From contig JASBYY010000023.1 of assembly GCA_029983675.1 (NCBI GenBank), positions 1 to 43,728 of the forward strand: a stretch of 43,728 nt of DNA, given 5' to 3'. A program made the position numbers and the translations under genes. Of this stretch, positions 34,450 through 42,649 are shown piece by piece. Every line of letters starts with the position of its first letter. Position 1 is the first letter of the stretch. The notes under the pieces were generated by a model. It was not told the origin of the DNA and made no database searches. It saw only the letters and a program-made list of their open reading frames with translations. This stretch comes from Bacteroidales bacterium. GTDB lineage: Bacteria; Bacteroidota; Bacteroidia; Bacteroidales; F082.

Positions 34450-36594
34450 ATGAAGAAAATTTTCCTTTTGACAGCCGTTTTGACCATGGTCTGTCATGCC
34501 GCATTTGCCGATGAAGGCATGTGGCTTCCCTACTCGCTCAACAACCGCAATCTAGCTGAGATGCAAGCACTTGGCTGCAAGCTGACTGCCCGGCAGATTT
34601 TTGATTTCAACCAGCCCAGTATCAAGGACGCCATTGTCCAATTCGGTGGCGGCTGCACCGGCGAGCTCATTTCTCCCGAAGGGCTGTTGCTCACCAACCA
34701 CCATTGCGGACTGAGTTTTGTACAAAAGCACTCATCGGTAGAGCACGACTACCTCACGGACGGCTTCTGGGCTCAAAGCAAGGATCAGGAACTGCCTAAT
34801 GCAGGATTGTCGGTGTTGTTCCTTTCAAAAGTGGAAGATGTCACGACCAGCATTCTCGACAGTGTCAGTGCCGAGACACCTGAAAGCGAGCGCAACCAGT
34901 ATATTGCGCGGAGCATCAACAGGCTTGCCAAAGCCCGCAAAGGCGATCGCAACGTCACCATCGAAATCGTTCCTTTTTATTCAGGCAACCAATACATCCT
35001 CTTCGAATACGATGAATACCGCGATGTGCGTCTTGTGTGTTGTCCGCCGTGGGGCATCGGCAAGTATGGTGCCGACACCGACAACTGGACCTGGCCGCGA
35101 CACAAAGGCGATTTCAATATTTTCCGTGTTTACACCGCTCCCGACGGCAGTCCTGCCGAATACAGCAAGGACAATGTCCCGATGAAATCGAAACACTATC
35201 TGCCCGTCAATATCAAAGGCGTGGAACAAGGCGACTACGCCATGGTTCTTGGCTATCCTGGTAGCACCGACCGCTATTCTACCTCCTACACCGTGAAAAA
35301 CGTCATCGAAGAGAAAGGTCCCGCCATCATCGCCTGCCGCACCACCAAACTTGACAACTACCGCAAGCACATGGATGCCGACCAAAGCGTATTCATCAAG
35401 TACGCATCCAAACAAGCCGGAGTGTCAAACTATTGGAAATACTTCATCGGGCAGGTGAAGCAGCTACAGCGCAATCACGTGTATGAACGCCGCCGCGAAC
35501 AGGAAAGACAGTTTATGGAATGGGCGGATGCCACGACCGATCGCAAAGCTGAATATGTCGGTATTTTCGACGGCATCAAAAAGAAATGGGGCATCCTCAA
35601 CGAAATAGAAAAGTCGTTTGTCTATCACCGTGAAGCCGGGTGGAATGGCGGCGAAGCCATATCCTTTTCACGTCGTTTTATACGCCTGAACCAGATGTTC
35701 GCCGACAAGGCCGATAAGGCGGCCGTCAAAGAAGCCGCAGCAGCTTTACAACCCGCTGTCGACGCTTTCTTCAAGGACTACAGCGCAGCCCTCGACCAAG
35801 ACGTCACCACCGCTCTGCTCAACTTGTTTTACAAAGACATCCCCGCCAACCTGCTGCCGGGCGAAATCTTAGAAGCAGGACGAGACAACGAAGGCGATTT
35901 CAGCAAATATGTCGAAAAGGCTTTCCGAAAATCCATCTTCACCGACCGCGAACACATGCTGGCATGGCTTGAAAAGCCGAAAAAACTCGACAAAGATCCG
36001 ATTTTCGTATTGTCGAAAAACATCATCGACTCCTACAACACGATTTTGGCACGTTACATCGAAGCACAAGAGCTGGGCAACAAAGGCGAACGTCTCTATA
36101 TGAAAGGCCTGATGGCCATGCAAAGCGACCGCAACTTCTACCCCGATGCCAACTTCACCATGCGTCTGACCTACGGCACCGTAGAACCCTACGATGCTGC
36201 CGATGCCGTACACTACGACTACTACACCACCATGGACGGCGTGATGGCAAAATACATTCCCGGAAACTGGGAGTTCGACATCCCGAAAAACGTGCGCGAC
36301 CTTTACGAAGCCAAGGACTACGGACGCTATGCCAACGAAAAGGGCGAATTGGTGGTGAACTTCATCACGACCAACGACATCACCGGAGGCAACTCGGGCA
36401 GCCCCGTCATCAATGGCGAAGGCGAACTGATCGGCCTCGCCTTCGACGGCAACTGGGAAGCCATGAGCGGCGACCTCTCCTTCGAAAACAAAGTGCAACG
36501 TACCATCTGCATGGATGCCCGCTACCTGCTGTGGTGCATCGAGAAAGTGGGACGATGCGACAACATCATCAAAGAACTGACCATTATCGAATAA
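34450..36594 (+). CDS. S46 family dipeptidyl-peptidase (DPP7-type)
   Basis: A 714-residue secreted serine peptidase of normal family length. Signal peptide about 1-20 (ends HAAFA), then DEGMWLPYSLNNRNLAEMQ typical of S46. Catalytic His lies in LLTNHHCGLSF (about 84-85), the supporting acidic region in WTWPRHKGDFNIFRVY, and Ser about 649 in ITGGNSGSPVING. The residue after Asp in LIGLAFDGNWE is Gly; DPP11 enzymes are known for an Arg that recognises Asp/Glu, so Gly points to DPP7-like specificity for hydrophobic P1 residues. It releases dipeptides from peptides in the periplasm or cell surface, feeding amino-acid fermentation. The subtype is a motif-based inference. Confidence 0.92.
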   Translation: MKKIFLLTAVLTMVCHAAFADEGMWLPYSLNNRNLAEMQALGCKLTARQIFDFNQPSIKDAIVQFGGGCTGELISPEGLLLTNHHCGLSFVQKHSSVEHDYLTDGFWAQSKDQELPNAGLSVLFLSKVEDVTTSILDSVSAETPESERNQYIARSINRLAKARKGDRNVTIEIVPFYSGNQYILFEYDEYRDVRLVCCPPWGIGKYGADTDNWTWPRHKGDFNIFRVYTAPDGSPAEYSKDNVPMKSKHYLPVNIKGVEQGDYAMVLGYPGSTDRYSTSYTVKNVIEEKGPAIIACRTTKLDNYRKHMDADQSVFIKYASKQAGVSNYWKYFIGQVKQLQRNHVYERRREQERQFMEWADATTDRKAEYVGIFDGIKKKWGILNEIEKSFVYHREAGWNGGEAISFSRRFIRLNQMFADKADKAAVKEAAAALQPAVDAFFKDYSAALDQDVTTALLNLFYKDIPANLLPGEILEAGRDNEGDFSKYVEKAFRKSIFTDREHMLAWLEKPKKLDKDPIFVLSKNIIDSYNTILARYIEAQELGNKGERLYMKGLMAMQSDRNFYPDANFTMRLTYGTVEPYDAADAVHYDYYTTMDGVMAKYIPGNWEFDIPKNVRDLYEAKDYGRYANEKGELVVNFITTNDITGGNSGSPVINGEGELIGLAFDGNWEAMSGDLSFENKVQRTICMDARYLLWCIEKVGRCDNIIKELTIIE

Positions 36595-36615
36595 GTTTGA
36601 TTGTCAATATCTTAT

Positions 36616-36658
36616 AAAAGCGGCTGTGTCGAAATGGAATTCTGACACAGCCGCTTTT
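36616..36658. terminator. Bidirectional terminator, GGCTGTGTC type
   Basis: 15-bp arms AAAAGCGGCTGTGTC / GACACAGCCGCTTTT with a 13-base loop, between convergent genes. A/T ends on both sides suit termination in both directions. It shares its GCTGTGTC core with the hairpins at 15306 and 26779. Confidence 0.8.
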
Positions 36659-36708
36659 AGGTAGACAAACAACCTCTAACACCTTCTCAACAACAGGAAA
36701 CCCGATGT

Positions 36709-38061
36709 TTACTGCAACGTGATCCCATAACGGAAATACACATTGGTAGTGACATCGTTTTCATCGTATCGCAAAACTCCGTCTTCATAATAGGATTTAT
36801 GATAACATTTCGTTCCCAAGACATTGACACCGATGCTATACGCCGAGCGTCCCACCTTGTAGCCCAGCCCCAGACCGCCGAACAGTCCGTTGATTTGTTT
36901 CCCAAGCTCGCCGCGGATAAAGTCATCGCTAACATCGGCCAACCCCTCTTGCCGGGCAAAGAAATCCTCCCCGTAAACGACAGCGACCGTCGTACCAAGC
37001 GGCACGGAATAGCCCAGACGCATTTCGGCGAAAAGGCTTTTCACCCGTTGCGAGAAGCACACTCTGGCATCGGCAAACAAAGGAACACAACGCAACAAGT
37101 AGTCATTACCAGTTAAAGGAGGCTGAGAACTCTTTTTGATACCGGAATAGGTCTGGTTGCTCACGTAGTACTCTGCGCCGACACCCAAATAGGCTATGGG
37201 CGACAGCTGGTAGCCGACGGTCCCCCCGATGCCGAAATGCCCGAATTTATGCTGTATCAGCATCCACGGCAAATCCAAAAGTCCTACGGAAGCGTTCAGC
37301 CGATAGGCCACGCCCTTGTGCAAGTCTTTTACTTCGGCCGGTCCTGCCCCTTGCTCCGATGCCTTCGGCTGTGCCGACAACGTGTAAGCATAACGGCAAT
37401 AGGCATTCGGGCACAGATCGACGCCACTGTTTTCGGTCTGACTTCCATTCTCGTAAGTATAAAGATGGTGGTAATACATTTCATTCACAATGACCCCGAT
37501 ACTGAAATCCGAGCGTCGCACCTTGATGCCGAAACCGATGCCGGTATATATCCCCTTTTGAACCTCCTCCCTATCATACACACATTGCTCCTGAAGCATA
37601 TCGTTATTGTTCGAGGGATCAATATGCCGGTCCACCTTATGCAATGGAAACGCATAACCGGCCCGTAGCTCAAAATAGGGCGCCACGCTCTTTTTTGTCA
37701 GGTAACACTTTGCATCGAGAAAAACCGGAAGGCTATAATATCCTGATGCGTTTGCAATCAAACTGTAAAGCCAACCTTTTGTATAAGAAGGCTCCACACC
37801 TATGCCGAGAAAAAAATGCCTGTCAAAACGGTATCCTGCGACAGCCCCCGCTCCGAAATGGGTCCATCCTGCGGATGCGTTCAACTGCAGCGCCATTCCC
37901 TTGTGCATAGTGGTATCGTAGCCCAACAAAGCCGCTTCCTCGTTGGTCAGCACACTATTTTTCCGCTGAGATAAAGCCGGATGCTCCAGCACCGACAGCA
38001 GGCACAGCAGCAGCGCATACTGCTTGAAACGACTCATTCTGTTTGTGTTTCCCTTTTTCAT
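36709..38061 (-). CDS. Outer-membrane protein with two tandem beta-barrel-like domains
   Basis: A 450-residue secreted protein. The start at 38061 abuts the stop of the gene upstream (TAAATG); an alternative ATG at 38037 gives a shorter signal peptide. After the signal (ends about PALSQ) come two related regions of about 190 residues. The first has MHKGMALQLNASAGWTHFG, a middle FELRAGYAFPLHKVD and an end YCRYAYTLS; the second has LHKGVAYRLNASVGLLDLPW, FAEMRLGYSVPLGTTV and YFRYGITLQ. Alternating polar/hydrophobic strands and a terminal aromatic strand indicate porin-like outer-membrane barrels, duplicated in tandem. Function is unknown; coupling to the GSCFA gene suggests an envelope role. Confidence 0.8.
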   Translation of the reverse strand: MKKGNTNRMSRFKQYALLLCLLSVLEHPALSQRKNSVLTNEEAALLGYDTTMHKGMALQLNASAGWTHFGAGAVAGYRFDRHFFLGIGVEPSYTKGWLYSLIANASGYYSLPVFLDAKCYLTKKSVAPYFELRAGYAFPLHKVDRHIDPSNNNDMLQEQCVYDREEVQKGIYTGIGFGIKVRRSDFSIGVIVNEMYYHHLYTYENGSQTENSGVDLCPNAYCRYAYTLSAQPKASEQGAGPAEVKDLHKGVAYRLNASVGLLDLPWMLIQHKFGHFGIGGTVGYQLSPIAYLGVGAEYYVSNQTYSGIKKSSQPPLTGNDYLLRCVPLFADARVCFSQRVKSLFAEMRLGYSVPLGTTVAVVYGEDFFARQEGLADVSDDFIRGELGKQINGLFGGLGLGYKVGRSAYSIGVNVLGTKCYHKSYYEDGVLRYDENDVTTNVYFRYGITLQ

Positions 38062-39039
38062 TTAACTGTCATTATCTTGATGCAAAGTTAGATTTTCTAA
38101 TCGTATCGATGGATAATCGTGCCGCAATTGCGCCGCAAACGCATCACGTTCTTTCACAAAGTGCCGATACGTTTCACTATCCGGATAAAAAGGCTTGTGC
38201 GCGAGTCTGCTTTTCAAGTCCAAGACCTTTTTCATCGGTTTGAAAACGGAATCATCCAATCCGAATTTCGCAAATGCTTCCCAGATGTATTGCACCGCCG
38301 TTGCATTGGGATGAAACAAGTCCTCCTTATAATAACGGTAGTCGCGAAGCTCATCCATCATGATTTCATAAGCCGGGAAATACGAAGCATTGTCAAACTT
38401 GTCGCACACCTTGTCAACGGCCAGCAGCAAAGCCGCCTTGCTCAACTGGTTTTCGTGCAAACCGTCATTCAAGTGACGCAGTGGAGAGACCGTAAACACA
38501 AAATGCTTTTCCGGACTGCAACCGACCATATCGGCAAGCAGCCGCTCCGACTCCTCTACGCTGAGCCTTTCGCGACTGAATAACGCACCCGGCATCTTGT
38601 GGCAGTTGGCCACGATTTGCCCCGTCTTCTTATGGCGGTAACACCATGAAGTGCCAAGGCTCACAAAAACCCATTTCGACTGGTCGAAATGAGCCGCAGC
38701 CTTTTCCAATGCGGCATTGGCTTCGCGAAACAAATGCTCGGCATCAGGATACCAATATTTGGTATTGTGTGAAAAAGTGGTCACACACCCGTTGGGCAGC
38801 TTAACCACATCCGATTCCGAAAAAGGGACGCCTTTCCTTACCCTACGCAGCACAGAAGCTATGGAAAAGGGGTTGAACAGCACGCCAAAGGGATTCATCA
38901 AAGTGTCGAAACCCAATCCGTGGCTGATGCCTCCTATCTCTTCGGCAAAACAAGATCCGATGAAAAACAGCTTGTCGCCATAGACGACGCGCTGTTTCAT
39001 CGGAACAACTTTTACCTGGGTAGAGAGGCGGATAGCCAT
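38062..39039 (-). CDS. GSCFA domain protein
   Basis: A 325-residue protein with the family's name-giving motif in KLFFIGSCFAEEIGGI, followed by NPFGVLFNPFSIASVLRRV, WVFVSLGTSWCYRHKKTG, FTVSPLRHLNDGLHENQLSK, YFPAYEIMMDELRDYRYY and LFHPNATAVQYIWEAF. The pattern Gly-Ser...Asn...His resembles SGNH hydrolases, so it may be an esterase. No signal peptide is evident. It lies 3 bases after the trxB stop and its own stop touches the start of the barrel gene, forming a minus-strand run trxB-GSCFA-barrel. No experimental function is known to me for the family. Confidence 0.9.
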   Translation of the reverse strand: MAIRLSTQVKVVPMKQRVVYGDKLFFIGSCFAEEIGGISHGLGFDTLMNPFGVLFNPFSIASVLRRVRKGVPFSESDVVKLPNGCVTTFSHNTKYWYPDAEHLFREANAALEKAAAHFDQSKWVFVSLGTSWCYRHKKTGQIVANCHKMPGALFSRERLSVEESERLLADMVGCSPEKHFVFTVSPLRHLNDGLHENQLSKAALLLAVDKVCDKFDNASYFPAYEIMMDELRDYRYYKEDLFHPNATAVQYIWEAFAKFGLDDSVFKPMKKVLDLKSRLAHKPFYPDSETYRHFVKERDAFAAQLRHDYPSIRLENLTLHQDNDS

Positions 39040-39042
39040 GGA

Positions 39043-39981
39043 CTACTGCCGCAGAAGGAAACGTTCCACTTCGATACCCGCCATGGCACCCGTTCCTGCC
39101 GCGACAATGGCCTGGCGGTAGGTGCGGTCTTGACAATCGCCGCAGGCAAAGATGCCTTCGACATTGGTTGCCGTCGACTTGGGTTTGGTAACCAGATAGC
39201 CGTCCGCATCCATGTCGAGGATCCCCTTGAAGATCATGGTGTTCGGAAGATGCCCTATGGCGACAAAGAAACCATCGATGATGATGGTGCGTTCCACTTT
39301 GGTGTCGCTATGGTACAACACGGCACCTTTCAGCTTTTTCATAAAGCCCTGCTGCTCGCCGAAAAGCTCTTTGGTCTGGTGTTTCCAAAGCACTTCGATG
39401 TTCGGCGTGTTCAACACGCGGTGTTGCATGGCTTTCGAGGCACGCAGCTCATCACGACGGACGATAAGATACACTTTATTACATATTTTGGCAAGATAGG
39501 TGGCGTCTTCGCAAGCCGTATCGCCGCCGCCCACCACTGCCACGTCCTTTCCTTTGTAGAAAAAGCCGTCGCAGGTGGCGCATCCCGAAACGCCGCCGCC
39601 CTTGAAAGCATCTTCCGAAGGCAAGCCAAGGTAGCGTGCCGAAGCGCCGGTGGCCACAATGATGGTATCGGCGAGCAAATCGCCGTCGTATTCCGTTGTC
39701 ACTCTAAAAGGACGCTGACTGACATCCACTGCAGTGATCTCACCCATGCGCATTTCCGCTCCGAAACGCTCCGCCTGCTGGCGCAGGTCATCCATCATCT
39801 CCGGGCCGTTGATTCCCTTGGGATAACCCGGAAAATTCTCTATTTCAGTGGTTTGTGTCAGTTGTCCGCCAGGCTGTATGCCTTCGTATATCACGGTTTT
39901 TACATCGGCGCGACAGGTATAAATGGCTGCGGTATAGCCCGCAGGACCTGATCCAATAATCAGACATTCAATATGTTCCAT
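39043..39981 (-). CDS. trxB: Thioredoxin reductase
   Basis: Starting at the ATG at 39981 gives 312 residues (MEHIECLIIGSGPAGYTAAI), the standard length; the frame continues upstream without homology. FAD site GSGPAGYTAAIY, redox pair VSGCATCDGFF (Cys134/Cys137), NADPH site VAVVGGGDTACEDATYLA and C-terminal FAD motif GIFACGDCQDRTYRQ are all intact. It transfers electrons from NADPH to thioredoxin in the cytosol, supporting peroxiredoxin and ribonucleotide reductase. An exact -7 box (reverse TATCTTTG) lies at 40018-40025. Confidence 0.97.
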   Translation of the reverse strand: MEHIECLIIGSGPAGYTAAIYTCRADVKTVIYEGIQPGGQLTQTTEIENFPGYPKGINGPEMMDDLRQQAERFGAEMRMGEITAVDVSQRPFRVTTEYDGDLLADTIIVATGASARYLGLPSEDAFKGGGVSGCATCDGFFYKGKDVAVVGGGDTACEDATYLAKICNKVYLIVRRDELRASKAMQHRVLNTPNIEVLWKHQTKELFGEQQGFMKKLKGAVLYHSDTKVERTIIIDGFFVAIGHLPNTMIFKGILDMDADGYLVTKPKSTATNVEGIFACGDCQDRTYRQAIVAAGTGAMAGIEVERFLLRQ

Positions 39982-40017
39982 AATTCTATTTGTATGATTT
40001 TGAAATGTTTTCGATGA

Positions 40018-40025
40018 CAAAGATA
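40018..40025 (-). promoter_or_regulatory. Putative -7 box of trxB
   Basis: The reverse strand reads TATCTTTG (TAnnTTTG), 37 bases before the trxB ATG. Confidence 0.6.
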
Positions 40026-40129
40026 GAATTTTCCCCTCGCATCGGTGGTGAAAAACAAGATAAAAGCGAAAAAATGGTGAAAAAGCATATTTTTTCGCAT
40101 TTTTATATGCCATGAATGAAAAAGTTTGT

Positions 40130-40137
40130 ATTTTTGC
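40130..40137 (+). promoter_or_regulatory. Putative -7 box of tRNA-Pro
   Basis: TATTTTTG matches TAnnTTTG, ending 10 bases before the tRNA 5' end, a spacing expected for a stable-RNA start. Confidence 0.6.
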
Positions 40138-40147
40138 AGCCAGAAAT

Positions 40148-40221
40148 CGGGGCGTGGTGCAGTTGGCTAGCATTCTTGCATGGGGTGCAAGCGGTCGCCA
40201 GTTCGAGTCCGGCCGCTCCGA
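40148..40221 (+). tRNA. tRNA-Pro (anticodon GGG)
   Basis: A cloverleaf can be drawn: acceptor CGGGGCG / CGCTCCG with one G-U pair, D arm GTGC / GCAT, anticodon arm CTTGC-ATGGGGT-GCAAG giving anticodon GGG, T arm with loop TTCGAGT, and discriminator A. One A-C mismatch lies in the T stem. The CCA end is not encoded. It decodes CCC/CCU proline codons and is followed directly by an intrinsic terminator. Confidence 0.92.
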
Positions 40222-40230
40222 CTTTCAAAA

Positions 40231-40256
40231 ACGGCAGCAACATTGCTGCCGTTTTT
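40231..40256 (+). terminator. Intrinsic terminator after tRNA-Pro
   Basis: Arms CGGCAGCAA / TTGCTGCCG around a 2-base centre, then TTTTTTCTTTTT. The 40257-40476 stretch beyond holds no supported gene. Confidence 0.9.
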
Positions 40257-40476
40257 TCTTTTTAGGCCGTTCGCGAATGACTGAAGAAGTGAGATAACGC
40301 ACCGCACCATCAAGACCTGTCATGAGTTGGCTCGGAATGAACTCAACTCGAAATGATTCGCTCCGCTGAACGCACAGCATTTCAAAACAGCTCCTTACAG
40401 CATGAAAAAAAATCCACCAAAAGTTTTGACGGACTTTCTCATTCCAAAAAAGCGTTTTTTCGCCTCAGAAACCCTT

Positions 40477-41184
40477 TTATCGGACGACCACTTTCGCGGT
40501 CCGAACCATTCCATCTCTGGAACGTAAACGGACTACATATAGCCCAGGATTGAGAGCAAACTCTCTCTCCTTGGTGCCCAATAGCTTCTGCCCAAGGGCA
40601 TTGAATACTTCTGTCTCTCCTTCTTCTAACAATCTCACTTGGTTGCCAGACTGAGAAAGCCAGAGTGTTTGATTGATTTTCGTAACAGCATCGTAATGGA
40701 TGGTGACCTGATCGGTTATAGTATCACATCCAGTGAACATCATCACTGAATACGTACCTTCCTCCTCCACATGAATAGTGGAAGTGGTGTCACCAGCACT
40801 CCACTGGAAATGAACCAGCTCTGGATGTGCAAAATAAATTGAATCCAGATTCTGAACCAACTCACCAGGGATGTGGCAAGACAAGTCATCAGGGAATAAG
40901 TCCCTAGAGTCTTGCAGCTTTGTCTTAACATAGACATAACAGGTATCATATAATGGAGCCCCACCATAATCATACACTGTAAGCACAAAACTCATCGCAT
41001 GAGAGTTTCTAAACATTTGCTCATATTGCCCTATCAACAATAAGCTTTGTAAGAGATCTTTGCCCAGCACATAAGTAACCGCATAAACACCACTTGGCTG
41101 TTCAATAAACCAGCACAGAGCCCCCCCAAAAAAACTCACCATCGATACACCAAAGCACTTCCAAAGAAAAACCATAATCTCCAC
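40477..41184 (-). CDS. T9SS cargo protein with type A sorting domain, 5'-truncated and probably frameshifted
   Basis: The visible frame encodes 235 residues ending in a T9SS type A sorting domain (EEGETEVFNALGQKLLGTKE, NPGLYVVRLRSRDGMVRTAK, VVVR), preceded by a beta-rich region with a Cys-containing repeat like its paralogue at 42650. There is no signal peptide, so the start at 41184 is not the natural one. Coding-like sequence continues upstream in another frame (PGTMVFYGGDYGFSLEVLWC), and the two frames meet in a run of seven G after seven T (plus-strand 41121-41134). One extra base there would explain the shift, as mutation or sequencing error. Beyond about 41210 the sequence changes to TGA-recoded DNA, so the 5' end is missing. 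It would be exported by the Gld/Por system if intact. Confidence 0.8.
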   Translation of the reverse strand: MEIMVFLWKCFGVSMVSFFGGALCWFIEQPSGVYAVTYVLGKDLLQSLLLIGQYEQMFRNSHAMSFVLTVYDYGGAPLYDTCYVYVKTKLQDSRDLFPDDLSCHIPGELVQNLDSIYFAHPELVHFQWSAGDTTSTIHVEEEGTYSVMMFTGCDTITDQVTIHYDAVTKINQTLWLSQSGNQVRLLEEGETEVFNALGQKLLGTKEREFALNPGLYVVRLRSRDGMVRTAKVVVR

Positions 41185-41196
41185 CGTAAAATACCA

Positions 41197-42564
41197 TTGT
41201 ACCTGGTATATTGGAATTCAATAGAGTATCCTGATGGTATAGCATTCTCAAATGTAGCTGCATTTGGTACTACTATCACGGTTACATCACACACGAAAAA
41301 CGACATCTTGAATTTGAACAAACTGATTATCAAAGATGGAAGTAAAGTGAGTATGACACTGGAGACTACAGACGGGAGCAACAAAATCAAAGTTGAGCCA
41401 TCCAAAAATTCTACAACGAAAGGAATCACATTGCTAGGTACCAGCAAGATTTATGTCCGTGAAATTTGTGATGATAATTGAAACAATTGTAAACAGGTAG
41501 CCAGTCTATGAGCATGAGGCGGTAGTTCTATCACAATCAACGGACAAGAATGATACTTATGTAAAAAAAGTTGAGCTGGATTAAACTGTAATACAAGCAT
41601 CCGTGGTACTGCTGATAAGATATGTAAAATGAACAACGGATGAGGTTTAGAGTGTAATTTAGACCCTAACTCATTGGGATGAAATCCAGGTACTAATGGT
41701 ACATCATTTCGAGAAAGAAATGACTCAACAAACGAACTTTCACCCAAACCTAGGTATTCAAAAATACTCATTGGTGAAAAATGAAAATTGGGAAATCGAA
41801 AAAATCGTCTAATACTTACTGCTAATTGACATTCAGGTCACCCTAGTATTGAATTCCATGATACATTGACCATAAAATTCAATAATCCAATACAGAGCAA
41901 CATTTCAGATAGGTTAATACAATTATGAGCTGAGAGTGTAAAAATAGCCAATCCTGGTGAGTTTCCTGAAGCACTTAATAATATTGGAGAGCCAAAAACT
42001 CAAATTTGATGAAGATTGTATATACGACAAGGACAATCAAAATGATATGATAATGGTATTTTAATATATGCTACATGAAATTTCAATCCAGATGTATGTT
42101 CAGTTGATAATGGTAAAATGCATTCAGAAATACTTTGAGCAAATTACCTAACCGTATGAAAAAACAATTGATGATTTGCTATGTTTCAGAACAAGTGAGT
42201 ATCTATAAATGGTACAAAAGAAAATGCCGTACTGGATGTAAATGGATCTATCAAAATTGGTGATTGTGTCCCAACTGACGGTCTAAAAATATGTAGTGAA
42301 AATTTATTATGAACAATGATATCCACATGATATATGGGAAAGATACAAGGAAATACAAAAAATTTACACTGATTATTTATTTGTACAAAAAATATGAACG
42401 GTTGATATGAACGATTTGATATTATAAACAGGAAAAGTTTAACAGCTATTTGAATAAATCCAGAAAACAATCAACCTATTATAAGGGTATGTAAAAAAAT
42501 CAAAAATCCATACGAGGTTCTTATGAATACTTACACATTAAACAACAATACCTGCCGAAATTAA
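41197..42564 (+). pseudogene. Fragment of a TGA-recoded (probable genetic code 25, TGA=Gly) surface-type protein
   Basis: Reading every third base from 41197, I find 455 sense codons and then TAA at 42562-42564, with no earlier TAA or TAG but 24 TGA codons from 41479 on. With TGA as Gly the product contains ICDDNGNNCKQVASLGAGGG, CKKSGAGLNCNTSIRG, NKGVSINGTKENAVLDVNGS and SIKIGDC, a style of secreted or pilus-like surface protein with paired Cys. With TGA as Trp, about 5% of residues would be Trp, with two Trp-Trp pairs, which is unlikely. TTG at 41197 is not a real start; the frame is open upstream into the neighbouring gene, so the 5' boundary (about 41185-41215) is uncertain. A standard-code host would stop at 41479, leaving a 94-residue peptide. 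AT content is visibly higher than in the flanking genome. Confidence 0.85.
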
Positions 42565-42601
42565 AACGATAGTTATTAAAATAAGATTTTAATTATATTT
42601 G

Positions 42602-42640
42602 AAAAAATCCCTACGACGATAGATAATCACCGTAGGGTTT
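42602..42640 (-). terminator. Intrinsic terminator of the second T9SS cargo gene
   Basis: Arms CCCTACG (42609-42615) and CGTAGGG (42631-42637). On the minus strand it is followed by ATTTTTTC, and on the plus strand by TTTTATT. It also marks the likely return to Bacteroidota sequence after the recoded segment. Confidence 0.8.
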
Positions 42641-42649
42641 TATTATTTA

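Noticed and set aside
38920..39951. A 343-residue plus-strand frame
   Set aside because: Antisense to trxB and the GSCFA gene, both of which have intact motifs.
41136..41447. A 103-residue minus-strand frame over the recoded region
   Set aside because: It is antisense to the recoded frame and runs out of frame with the cargo gene; no recognisable motif.
41197..41481. A 94-residue plus-strand protein with a TTG start, taken at face value under the standard code
   Set aside because: The frame continues past its TGA for more than 1 kb without TAA or TAG, so the short protein is only the first part of a recoded frame; the TTG has no supporting start signals.
41479..42430. TGA as tryptophan (Mycoplasma-like code) or as selenocysteine
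   Set aside because: Trp would reach about 5% of residues, with two adjacent Trp-Trp pairs; 24 selenocysteines with no SECIS elements is not credible. Gly contexts fit better.
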